Below the pieces are notes generated by a model, which was not told the DNA's origin, ran no database searches, and worked only from the letters and a program-made list of their open reading frames with translations. A DNA stretch of 10,745 bases, taken from the NCBI GenBank assembly GCA_003561145.1, contig PWXL01000027.1, positions 1-10,745 on the forward strand. Reading direction: 5' to 3'. A program made the position numbers and the translations under genes. How positions within the stretch are numbered: position 1 is the stretch's first letter; each line of letters opens with the position of its first letter. Origin of the DNA: Candidatus Atribacteria bacterium. Lineage in GTDB: Bacteria > Atribacterota > Atribacteria > Atribacterales > Atribacteraceae. Positions 1 through 7,289 of this stretch are shown here, piece by piece.

Positions 1-99
1 AAATTAACTTTATACAAGGCAAAGAATGTGTGGATATCCTATAGCACTTGCTGAAGCCAAAGTCCCTTTTCGGAGATCTGGTGCTTTGCGAAGAAATAA
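1..99. other. Left edge, no recognisable gene
   Basis: No frame on either strand gives a recognisable protein here. The frame used by the permease fragment at 100-306 carries stops at 52-54 (TGA) and 97-99 (TAA). The segment therefore cannot be the upstream part of that permease as it stands. A 41-codon open frame runs from an ATG at 26 to a TGA at 149-151, but it has no visible ribosome-binding site and no familiar motif. It may be the edge of an inserted element or a rearranged stretch; I saw no terminal repeat that would prove this. Confidence 0.4.
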
Positions 100-306
100 A
101 GTATCATCTTTTCCCTCTCTTTTCTTAAAGAACGAGCTCTTCAGCCAATGAGTATCGGCCTGTACCACTTTATCGGTCAGTACGGAATCCGATGGAATAT
201 GCTTATGGCGGGAAGCATGATTTTCGCCGTTCCACCGCTTATTGTCGCTCTTATAGCCGGACGGGCCATAGTCACCGGCTTAACCGCCGGGGCGTTCAAA
301 GAATAG
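100..306 (+). pseudogene. MalG-type sugar ABC permease, C-terminal remnant
   Basis: The frame encodes the final 68 residues of a carbohydrate ABC transporter inner-membrane permease (MalG/CUT1 family). Family hallmarks are visible. The stretch IIFSLSFLKERALQPMSIGL matches the conserved W-N-E-x-IFAL-FL...PVGL segment. GQYGIRWNMLMAGS matches the usual GQYGTDWxxLMAAS, and the end GLTAGAFKE matches the canonical GLTAGAVKG tail. One membrane helix lies at about fragment residues 36-53. A full family member has about 280 residues, so about three quarters is missing. In-frame stops precede it at 52-54 and 97-99, and the conserved tryptophan segment is not intact. The fragment either lost its 5' part through insertion or deletion near base 100, or the contig is chimeric there. 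The reading frame is otherwise clean up to its TAG at 304-306, 23 bp before the GH31 start, so the two genes were probably one operon. The family assignment is firm; the broken state is inferred. Confidence 0.75.
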
Positions 307-329
307 TAGAGAAAAGGAGTGAAACACAC

Positions 330-2345
330 ATGGTTACATTCAGCAGGGAAAGAAACAGGCTCATCGCTCGAGGAGGAGGAGAAACAGTCTGGCTGGAACC
401 GTTTGGTACCAATTGCTTACGTTTCCGCTCCACGCTGTGCGGTCATATCGATGAGAGAGATTGGACATTGCTGCCTCAACCGGACACGAAAGCTGAAATA
501 TCCATTGAATCGGAGAAAGCAACCATCAGGAACGGAAATATCCAGGCCGTGATTGACGGGCACGGAGGAGTGCAGTATTACACCAGTGACGGCCAACCTC
601 TTCTTGAAGAACTCTGGATCGACTGCAGGGCCCTGAACGCCGACCTCCAAAAAGCACGGCATTACACATCTCAAAAGGGCGACCTTTTTGCCATTGACCT
701 CTCTTTCGTGGCTCATGAGAACGAACGTTTTTACGGTATGGGACAGTATGCCAATAACTGTTTCAACCTGAAAGGCTGTGTCCTGGAACTCGCACAAAAA
801 AACACACAAATCAGTATTCCATTCCTGGTTTCCAGCCGTGGTTATGGTTTTATCTGGAACAATCCCTCCATTGGAAGAGCCGAATTAGTCCGTAACCATA
901 CCTTGTGGCATGCTGAAGCGACATCACAGATAGATTACCTGGTGCTGTGCGAGGATACTCCTGCAGACATAGTCAGGCGGTATACGGATATCACCGGAAA
1001 ATCCCCCATGCTGCCGGAGTGGGCGGCCGGTTTCTGGCAATGCAAGCTCCGTTACCGAACCCAGGAGGAGCTCTTGAGCGTCGCACGGGAACATAAAAAG
1101 AGAGGTCTGCCTCTCTCGGTCATGGTGGTTGATTTCTTCCATTGGCCATACCAGGGAGATTGGAGATTCGATCCCCGGTACTGGCCGGAGCCCCAGGCCA
1201 TGGTACAAGAGCTCGAAGGGGCAGGTATCAAAACCGTAGTATCCATCTGGCCCACGGTGGACATGAAGAGTGAAAACTACCCGCAGATGGCCCAAAAAGG
1301 TCTTCTCATAAGGACTGAAAGAGGAGTGCCGGCCATTTTTACTTTCCGCGGCATGACCACGTACTTTGATTCCACCAACCCGGAAGCCCGTTCTTTTATA
1401 TGGGAAACAGCAAAGAAAAACTATTACCGGTACGGGATCCGTATGTTCTGGCTGGACGAGGCTGAGCCGGAAATGGGCATACAAGGTTTTGAATATCCAA
1501 ACGTCCTTGCCTATGATTATGACAATATACGCTACCACCTGGGCAACGGACTGGCTGTCAGCAATATATATCCCTTTTATTACGCCCAGGCTTTCTACGA
1601 AGGGATGAAGTCAGAGGGGGAAAACGAAATCGTAAACCTTATCCGCTGTGCCTGGTTGGGAATTCAGCGTTTTGGGGTTGTGGTATGGTCAGGAGACATT
1701 CCGTCAACCTTCGACTCCCTGAGAAAACAGTTGAAAGCCGGGTTGAATATGGCGATGTGCGGCATCCCCTGGTGGACTACTGATATCGGGGGTTTCTGGG
1801 GAGGCGACCCGGAAGACCCTCGTTTCCGTGAATTAATGATACGCTGGTTTCAATACGGCGTTTTTTGCCCCATTTTCCGGTTACATGGTTTTCGTTTGCC
1901 CTATCCCGAGGATGCGAATCGCTGCAGCGCTTATGAACTCACCGGTGGACCAAACGAGGTATGGTCTTTTGGTGAAGAAGCCTATGAGATTTTCAAGGAG
2001 CTCCTTTATCTCAGGGAGAGAATCAAACCCTATATCATGGAACAGATGAGGCGCGCTCATGAGGAAGGAACGCCCCCTATGCGTCCCCTGTTTTTCGATT
2101 TTCCTCATGATCCTGTAACCTATGATATAGAAGACGCTTTCATGTTCGGCCCTGATATTATGGTTGCACCGGTTGTTCATGAAGGCGAGAGGAAAAGGAA
2201 AATCTACCTGCCACAGGGTGCACAGTGGGAAGAGGCACGGAACGGAAAAACATACCAGGGTGGTCAATGGATTGAAGTGGAAGCGCCGTTAGAGGTAATA
2301 CCTGTTTTCTTGCGAGACGGAACCAAGATAGCAATCAGTACGTAA
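330..2345 (+). CDS. GH31 glycosidase, putative alpha-xylosidase/alpha-glucosidase
   Basis: This is a 671-residue retaining glycoside hydrolase of family 31, probably cytoplasmic because there is no signal peptide. Residues 1 to about 227 form the N-terminal beta-sandwich. The (beta/alpha)8 barrel begins at about LPEWAAGFWQ (228) and C-terminal beta domains run from about 590. Asp376 in FWLDEAEPE is the expected nucleophile. Asp456 in VVWSGD is the expected acid/base. IPWWTTDIGGF (Asp485) and RLHGFR (His519) are further active-site signatures. FWLDEAEPE differs from the KTDFGE of YicI-type xylosidases and the WIDMNE of classical alpha-glucosidases. It resembles a clade usually annotated as alpha-xyloside hydrolase, so the substrate is uncertain. 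The start at 330 is chosen because AAGGAGTG lies 8 bases upstream and the residues before it in the open frame (from 192) overlap the permease tail and look non-protein. The gene follows the permease remnant and converges on the GH42 gene. Confidence 0.9.
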   Translation: MVTFSRERNRLIARGGGETVWLEPFGTNCLRFRSTLCGHIDERDWTLLPQPDTKAEISIESEKATIRNGNIQAVIDGHGGVQYYTSDGQPLLEELWIDCRALNADLQKARHYTSQKGDLFAIDLSFVAHENERFYGMGQYANNCFNLKGCVLELAQKNTQISIPFLVSSRGYGFIWNNPSIGRAELVRNHTLWHAEATSQIDYLVLCEDTPADIVRRYTDITGKSPMLPEWAAGFWQCKLRYRTQEELLSVAREHKKRGLPLSVMVVDFFHWPYQGDWRFDPRYWPEPQAMVQELEGAGIKTVVSIWPTVDMKSENYPQMAQKGLLIRTERGVPAIFTFRGMTTYFDSTNPEARSFIWETAKKNYYRYGIRMFWLDEAEPEMGIQGFEYPNVLAYDYDNIRYHLGNGLAVSNIYPFYYAQAFYEGMKSEGENEIVNLIRCAWLGIQRFGVVVWSGDIPSTFDSLRKQLKAGLNMAMCGIPWWTTDIGGFWGGDPEDPRFRELMIRWFQYGVFCPIFRLHGFRLPYPEDANRCSAYELTGGPNEVWSFGEEAYEIFKELLYLRERIKPYIMEQMRRAHEEGTPPMRPLFFDFPHDPVTYDIEDAFMFGPDIMVAPVVHEGERKRKIYLPQGAQWEEARNGKTYQGGQWIEVEAPLEVIPVFLRDGTKIAIST

Positions 2346-2436
2346 CAATCCGGAGAGTCGCTCATAAAAAGTTCGAAAGCGGCTGATGGATGTTTTAATT
2401 GGTATGCTTGGAAGTTTTATATTTCTCATTCCACAG

Positions 2437-4380
2437 CTATTGTATGGTACCCTTCCATACTGCAACATCGTAAGGTTTGAGCTCTGTCGTTCCGATAAGA
2501 AAATGTACCCCGGGGGGAGCAGGTGTTTTGTGAACCACGTCGGAGAAATTGAAAGCGAATGCAAGATCTCCTCGTACCCGCACACGCAAGCCGGCCGGCA
2601 ACCTCAGCGGTTTCAGTCCTGCTTCCGATGTCAACTGTGCAAAGAAATCCAACAAAAACTCATCATTTGGCCAAAAAGCAAGGTAGTAGATACTGTCTTT
2701 ATGAAATCCAGCTCCCCGGCCATCCGTCCATTCCACTTCCGGTTGTATATCTGTTTCTATCCATTCTTTCCAAATACCTACCGGGTACTCCTTCTCTTGC
2801 CAGACTACTGTATCCGTGTTTTCAAGACCCAAGCTTTCCACCCTAACAATCTTAAGAGGGAATAATGCTTGGAGCGGACCGGGAGGCAGTTCCTGCGGAA
2901 TATGGAAATTTTCGGTTTTACTTCCCGTGCGCGGCCCAAATACAATGATTCCCTTGAAGTCCGTGAAACTTTCCAGTGCTTTTTTGTGAATAATCGGGAG
3001 ACTCGGGACAATAACAAGCTCATACCCTTCAAGAGATGTCCCTGCTGATAGTATATCTATGTCGAAGCCGAGCTGCCGCAGTACCGTGTAAAAATGAAAT
3101 ACCAGGCCGGCATAACTGACTCCTTTACCATGAGGTTGAATTTCGTACACCCAGGCCGCTTCATAATCAACGATCAACGCAACGTGAGCTCTTTGAGTGT
3201 GAGGTAACTCGACTGCTTTCAGTTCCCCGGCCACTTGCTTTGCCTCGTAAAAACCCACATCAGGAGAGAAATCGGGACGAAATAAACCCGTATGCATCTG
3301 CTCCTGGGCAAAAGGAGCCTGTCGCCACCGGAAGTAAGAAACAACTTCACCGCCATGTGCCAACGTCTCCCATGTCCAAAGCCTTATCATTCCCGGTGCC
3401 GGGGACACATTACTCGGAGCCCAGTTCACGGGGCCGGGCTGTTGTTCCATGACCCAAAACCGCCCCCGGCCTATACTGCGGTAGAGATCATGGTGAAAAG
3501 CCGGTATATCGGGATGTCCGGTTCCGGCGTATCGCCTCGTCAATTCCGGTTGAGCAAGAAAAACTTCGGTATGACCCAGTGGGTAACTGTCCCAGGTTGC
3601 GAAATCCAGATCTTCACCAAGGGCAAAGTGATCAAAATCGGTAAAAAACGCCATGAAATTATGCGTGACAAAACGTCCAGGCGAGAGCTCGCGAAGAATA
3701 TTTGTCTGAATCCGGTTGAAGTTCCTGACCTGGTCGGAAACAAACCGGTAGTAATCAAGATAATGAGAGGGATTGGGATCCGCTGACGTCAAGTTGGGGA
3801 GTTCAACTTCCTCGAACGATCCATATTCCTGGCTCCAGAAAACAGCTCCCCAGGCGGTGTTAAGTGTCTCCACCGTCCCATAATGTTCCTTGAGCCACTC
3901 TTGAAAAGCTTCTTGACACCTCGGACAATAACACCTTGCGGTATCATGGCAACCATATTCATTATCCGTTTGCCAGCCTGCTAGGGCCTGGTGCTCCCCA
4001 TAACGCTTCGCCATTTCTTCTACAATCCTTCGTACCTCTTCCCGATACGCAGGACTGGAGAAACAATAGTGCCTCCTTGAGCCAAACTTTCGTCTTCGTC
4101 CTTCTTTGTCCACTGGAAGAATGTCAGGGTTGCGGTCAATGAGCCATTTTGGAGGGGTTGCCGTGGGAGTGCCAAGCACCGCTTTCATTCCCGCATGATC
4201 CACCAGCTCCAATACCTCATCCAACCAGCGCCACTCGAACTGACCGGGTTTTGGTTCTATTCTGCTCCAGGCGAATTCACCCATTCTCACAAAATGAATA
4301 CCCAATTCACGCATGAGGTGAATATCTTTCTGTACTTGCTCTGTACTCCAGTGCTCCGGATAGTAGCAGACTCCAAGCAT
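2437..4380 (-). CDS. GH42 beta-galactosidase
   Basis: A 647-residue cytoplasmic beta-galactosidase of glycoside hydrolase family 42, hydrolysing terminal non-reducing beta-D-galactose. It opens with MLGVCYYPEHW, the typical GH42 N-terminus. The acid/base is Glu141 (WQTDNEYG) and the nucleophile is Glu312 (VMEQQPGPVNW). With the start at 4380 these numbers coincide with those of the well-studied Thermus A4 enzyme. So do the four zinc-ligand cysteines 106, 150, 152 and 155 (HYCF and CYCPRC). This supports both the start and an intact metal site. The barrel spans about 1-380, followed by a trimerisation-type domain (about 390-590) and a small C-terminal beta domain. A start 11 codons upstream (GTG at 4413) is less likely because AGGGGAGG sits 6 bases before 4380. 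It is the last gene of the transporter operon, 76 bp after ATPase 2, which suggests that it acts on the imported sugar. It could equally prefer beta-galactosides other than lactose, as many GH42 enzymes do. Confidence 0.93.
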   Translation of the reverse strand: MLGVCYYPEHWSTEQVQKDIHLMRELGIHFVRMGEFAWSRIEPKPGQFEWRWLDEVLELVDHAGMKAVLGTPTATPPKWLIDRNPDILPVDKEGRRRKFGSRRHYCFSSPAYREEVRRIVEEMAKRYGEHQALAGWQTDNEYGCHDTARCYCPRCQEAFQEWLKEHYGTVETLNTAWGAVFWSQEYGSFEEVELPNLTSADPNPSHYLDYYRFVSDQVRNFNRIQTNILRELSPGRFVTHNFMAFFTDFDHFALGEDLDFATWDSYPLGHTEVFLAQPELTRRYAGTGHPDIPAFHHDLYRSIGRGRFWVMEQQPGPVNWAPSNVSPAPGMIRLWTWETLAHGGEVVSYFRWRQAPFAQEQMHTGLFRPDFSPDVGFYEAKQVAGELKAVELPHTQRAHVALIVDYEAAWVYEIQPHGKGVSYAGLVFHFYTVLRQLGFDIDILSAGTSLEGYELVIVPSLPIIHKKALESFTDFKGIIVFGPRTGSKTENFHIPQELPPGPLQALFPLKIVRVESLGLENTDTVVWQEKEYPVGIWKEWIETDIQPEVEWTDGRGAGFHKDSIYYLAFWPNDEFLLDFFAQLTSEAGLKPLRLPAGLRVRVRGDLAFAFNFSDVVHKTPAPPGVHFLIGTTELKPYDVAVWKGTIQ

Positions 4381-4456
4381 GTGTTTCCTCCCCTTTCTTT
4401 CTATGCTCCTCACTCCTCAATGACTTCAATGGAGCTTGTACCAGTCTTGTTTTTGA

Positions 4457-5425
4457 CTACGAGCTTTCTCTAACGTACTTATGGCACCTCACCATGACAC
4501 CGTCTACGTAGAAGTCTTTCGGTACCTCACTTTTACATCCATTTGCTGCTTCAGGACATCTACCGGCGAACTTGCAGCCCTCCAGGAGATATTCCTCGTA
4601 CTCGACATCGGATAGCTTGATTTTTTTACTCCACCTTTTTCGTGGATCGGCCTCGGGAACAGACTTCCTGAGCAGCTTGGTGTAGGGATGTTTGGGGTTA
4701 TTAAGCACTTCTTCTACGGGTCCCATTTCTATGATATTTCCCCTGAACATGATGGCTATACGATCGCTCACATAGTATGCGGTAGCGAGATCATGAGTGA
4801 TGTAGAGCACGCTGAGTCCTAAGTCTTCTTTGAGTTTTTTGAACAAGTTCACGATAGAAATCCTGAGGGAGGCGTCAACCATAGACACGGGCTCATCAGC
4901 GATCAATAATGAAGGATCTGTCAACAGGCTCCGGGCTATGGAGGCCCGCTGAAGCTGCCCGCCTGAAAGCTCATTTGGGTACCTGCCGGCAATGCCCTCA
5001 AAGGAAAGTCCGACGGCCTGGAGTTTTGAGTTGATCAGCTTTACGGCTTCTTTTTTATCCCGGACAACCCGATGATTGTAAACGGTTTCGAAAAAGAATT
5101 CATCGACCGGCCGTAAAGGATTAAAGGTTTCAAAGGGATTCTGGAAAGCTGCCTGTACATCTTTTATGAAATCGTTCCGCTTGTGTTTCCACCCCGAGAC
5201 GGGCTTATCCTTAAAGGTGATTTCACCTGAGGTTGGTTCTTCAAACCCCATTATGATCTTTGCTGTAGTCGTCTTTCCGCACCCGCTCTCCCCAGCCAGG
5301 GTGAATACCTCAGCCGGCTTTATATAAAATGAACCATTTTCAACAGCGGTGATCTTTAGCTTTGAAACGACACTTCCGACGGAGAAAACCTTTGTCAAGT
5401 TCTTCACATCAAGCAGTCTCTCCAT
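4457..5425 (-). CDS. Opp/Dpp-type ABC transporter ATPase 2 (OppF-like)
   Basis: A 322-residue cytoplasmic nucleotide-binding subunit of a peptide/nickel-type importer, the second ATPase of the heterodimer. Walker A is GESGCGKT (45-52), Q-loop Gln95, signature LSGGQLQR (153-160), Walker B LLIADEP (173-179, catalytic Glu178) and switch His211. All motifs are intact, so it should hydrolyse ATP. The C-terminal extension typical of OppD/OppF proteins carries cysteines 284, 290, 297 and 314 (C-x5-C-x6-C-x16-C), the pattern linked to an iron-sulfur cluster in some family members. The start at 5425 has GGAGG five bases upstream, inside the end of the ATPase 1 gene. The two frames overlap by 17 bp, so translation is probably coupled. 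The family is known for oligopeptides but includes oligosaccharide importers; the GH42 gene downstream favours a sugar here. Confidence 0.93.
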   Translation of the reverse strand: MERLLDVKNLTKVFSVGSVVSKLKITAVENGSFYIKPAEVFTLAGESGCGKTTTAKIIMGFEEPTSGEITFKDKPVSGWKHKRNDFIKDVQAAFQNPFETFNPLRPVDEFFFETVYNHRVVRDKKEAVKLINSKLQAVGLSFEGIAGRYPNELSGGQLQRASIARSLLTDPSLLIADEPVSMVDASLRISIVNLFKKLKEDLGLSVLYITHDLATAYYVSDRIAIMFRGNIIEMGPVEEVLNNPKHPYTKLLRKSVPEADPRKRWSKKIKLSDVEYEEYLLEGCKFAGRCPEAANGCKSEVPKDFYVDGVMVRCHKYVRESS

Positions 5426-6422
5426 CTTTGCCTCCTACCAGCCAACAGGCAGCCTTGCGGCGGCCTTCACAATCAAACAATTCCGGCACTCGTTCCCTGC
5501 AAAGACCAAACGCGTGCGGACACCGTGGGTGAAAGGCGCAGCCAGTGGGAAGATCCGTGAGTGAAGGCGGATTCCCTGGAGCGCTTTCTCTCGTTGCTCT
5601 ATCTTCAAACCTGGGCACGGACTTTATAAGGAAAGTGGTATAAGGGTGAAGCGGGTTCTCAAAAATCTCCTCAGTACCCGCTTCCTCCACCATTTTCCCC
5701 GCGTACATGATCCCTATCCTGTCCGCTATATTGGCATGCACTCCCATATCATGAGTAACGAGAACCAGTGTACTGTCCAGTTTCTCCTGGATGTCTTTCA
5801 GGAGTTGAATAACCCCCCGCTGCACCACTACGTCCAGGGCGGTTGTAGGCTCATCAGCTAATATAATATCAGGCTGCAAGAGTGTAGCCAGGGCGATCGT
5901 CGCTCTCTGCTTCATCCCGCCGGAGAGCTGGTGAGGATAGCACTCTAAAACCCTGAGCGGCAGGCCGAGCTCCGCAAAGTGCCTTTTGGTAATGTGTAAA
6001 GTTTCTTTCTCTTCTTTTCTCCCTACATGGCTTTCCAGGAAGTCTTTGAAGGTTCTTTTTACCTTCATAACGGGATTGAGTATGCTCATTGAACCTTGAG
6101 GAACATAGGAAATAAACTTCCACTTAAGCCTTTGCTTCTCCTTCGGACGCAGCGATACGACATCGACATCCCGTCCATCCACCTGATACAATACTTTCCC
6201 CCCGAACATCCGCAAGGGAGGTTCGACGTTAGCGAAGAGTGCCTTCATCAGGGTAGTTTTTCCGCACCCGCTTTCGCCGGCTATACCAAATACCTCACCC
6301 TTACGGAACTTGAGATCAACACCGTCGACTGCCTTCACCACCACCTGTTTCCCAGCGGTGTGGAGGACATAAAATGTCTTCAGGTGTTCAGTTTTTAAAA
6401 TATATCCCCTGTTCTCTTTCAC
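5409..6422 (-). CDS. Opp/Dpp-type ABC transporter ATPase 1 (OppD-like)
   Basis: A 337-residue cytoplasmic ATPase that pairs with the next gene to power the importer. Walker A is GESGCGKT (49-56), Q-loop Gln109, signature LSGGMKQR (166-173), Walker B IILADEP (186-192, Glu191) and switch His224. The C-terminal extension has Cys295, Cys301, Cys308 and Cys326, again C-x5-C-x6-C plus a distal Cys. The open frame extends 266 codons further upstream, but that part lies over the permease 2 gene in another frame and reads as junk. The likely start is GTG at 6422, giving a GTGA overlap with the permease stop (TGA, 6419-6421), with AGAGGA ten bases upstream. Homology to the family begins within about 8 residues of this start (YILKTEHLKTFYV). 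The GTG start and the stop overlap point to re-initiation by ribosomes finishing permease 2. Confidence 0.92.
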   Translation of the reverse strand: MKENRGYILKTEHLKTFYVLHTAGKQVVVKAVDGVDLKFRKGEVFGIAGESGCGKTTLMKALFANVEPPLRMFGGKVLYQVDGRDVDVVSLRPKEKQRLKWKFISYVPQGSMSILNPVMKVKRTFKDFLESHVGRKEEKETLHITKRHFAELGLPLRVLECYPHQLSGGMKQRATIALATLLQPDIILADEPTTALDVVVQRGVIQLLKDIQEKLDSTLVLVTHDMGVHANIADRIGIMYAGKMVEEAGTEEIFENPLHPYTTFLIKSVPRFEDRATRESAPGNPPSLTDLPTGCAFHPRCPHAFGLCRERVPELFDCEGRRKAACWLVGGKDGETA

Positions 6423-7279
6423 CGCAGCCCAATCCTCTGGATGCGGGCTCTCGGATCGAGGTATTCGCTCAGGCTGAGCGAGAGCCAGTACAGTGCGATG
6501 AATAACAAGATGGCTGTAACGATTGGCGTAAAGAGCCACCACCACAGCCTGAGAAAGAGCGCCTGTCTGTAAATCGCCGCCTGCAGCATTGTGCCAAGCG
6601 TCGGGACTGACGGGTCTATTCCCAACCCCAGGTATGCCAGGGTAATTTCCATTCCTATGGCATAAGACATGTTGTTGATGAGCGTTGTGAACGCCACGGG
6701 CAGGACAAATGGCATATATTGTTTCAAAACAAGCCTGAAGGTCCCCATACCGGAGAGCACGGCAACAAAAGTGAATTCCCGCTCCCGCAGACTCATGACC
6801 TGCGACCGGATCACCCGGGCATCCCAAGCCCACGCGAAGAACGCAAGCAAGAGTCCCAGGTTTGTAAGTTGTCTCACCCAATCCCGCAGGATTAAGGAAA
6901 CAAGAATAAGGACAACCAGAATAGGCAATACCAGGGTAATGTCTCCCAGGGTCATCAACACCCGATCGACCATCCCCCCCCTGTAGCCGGCTACCATCCC
7001 GACAAGGATGGCAATGAAACGAGAAGTTAACGAGGCGATAAGCGCGATGGTCAGGGTGTTTCTTACGGCAAAAGTGAGCTGCCAAAATACATCCTGACCC
7101 AGCCGGTTGGTACCCAAAGGGTGCTCCCAGGAAGGCGGGAGGCTTCGGGGCACCTGGTACATGCGCCGGGGATGGTATGGAGAAAAGATTGAAAGAATCA
7201 CGAGGAACAAGAGGAGGCAAAGCAAAAGAAAGGCAACGGCGAATCTGTTATCATGAAGAAACTCGCGAAACACACTCAT
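6419..7279 (-). CDS. Opp/Dpp-type ABC permease 2 (OppC-like)
   Basis: A 286-residue inner-membrane permease of the BPD_transp_1 family, one half of the translocation channel. The first helix spans about 12-33. The OppC-specific HPLGTNRLGQD motif is at 53-63, and further helices follow at about 75-98, 110-132, 140-152, 190-215 and 245-270. The EAA-like coupling loop, which contacts the ATPases, is at about 165-194 (REREFTFVAVLSGMG...LP). The start at 7279 is preferred over the longest open frame (7336), which would run 47 bp into permease 1 with an unlikely extra N-terminus. AAGGAGA (7291 to 7285) precedes it at good spacing and overlaps the TAA stop of permease 1, so the two genes are coupled. 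An unusual WWW run at 246-248 lies at the start of the last helix. Confidence 0.92.
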   Translation of the reverse strand: MSVFREFLHDNRFAVAFLLLCLLLFLVILSIFSPYHPRRMYQVPRSLPPSWEHPLGTNRLGQDVFWQLTFAVRNTLTIALIASLTSRFIAILVGMVAGYRGGMVDRVLMTLGDITLVLPILVVLILVSLILRDWVRQLTNLGLLLAFFAWAWDARVIRSQVMSLREREFTFVAVLSGMGTFRLVLKQYMPFVLPVAFTTLINNMSYAIGMEITLAYLGLGIDPSVPTLGTMLQAAIYRQALFLRLWWWLFTPIVTAILLFIALYWLSLSLSEYLDPRARIQRIGLR

Positions 7280-7289
7280 GGGAATCTCC

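Noticed and set aside
192..329. N-terminal extension of the GH31 open frame (46 residues)
   Set aside because: It lies over the permease tail in another frame, is basic and low in familiar protein character, and a good ribosome site precedes the ATG at 330.
924..1538. 204-codon open frame antisense to GH31
   Set aside because: It is the complement of a well-supported gene with conserved catalytic motifs; no ribosome site or motif of its own.
2356..2399. Possible terminator for GH31 (stem AGTCGCT / AGCGGCT, then TTTT after several bases)
   Set aside because: The stem is short, has a G-U pair and a 15-base loop, and the T-run is short and displaced; too weak to call.
2442..2460. Perfect 6-bp hairpin GTATGG/CCATAC at the GH42 3' end
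   Set aside because: It lies inside the coding sequence, before the stop, with no T-run on either strand; likely chance.
3486..3495. Second copy of the operator half-site ATCATGGT
   Set aside because: It is inside the GH42 coding region, without its partner arm or a promoter; an 8-mer is expected to recur by chance.
4381..4413. Upstream GTG start for GH42 adding 11 residues
   Set aside because: AGGGGAGG lies at good spacing from the ATG at 4380, and numbering from there matches the family exactly; the extension is basic and atypical.
6423..7220. 266-residue N-terminal extension of the ATPase 1 frame, suggesting a fusion protein
   Set aside because: It is an alternate-frame reading of the permease 2 gene. 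Family homology starts at the GTG at 6422, and the long part has no domain character.
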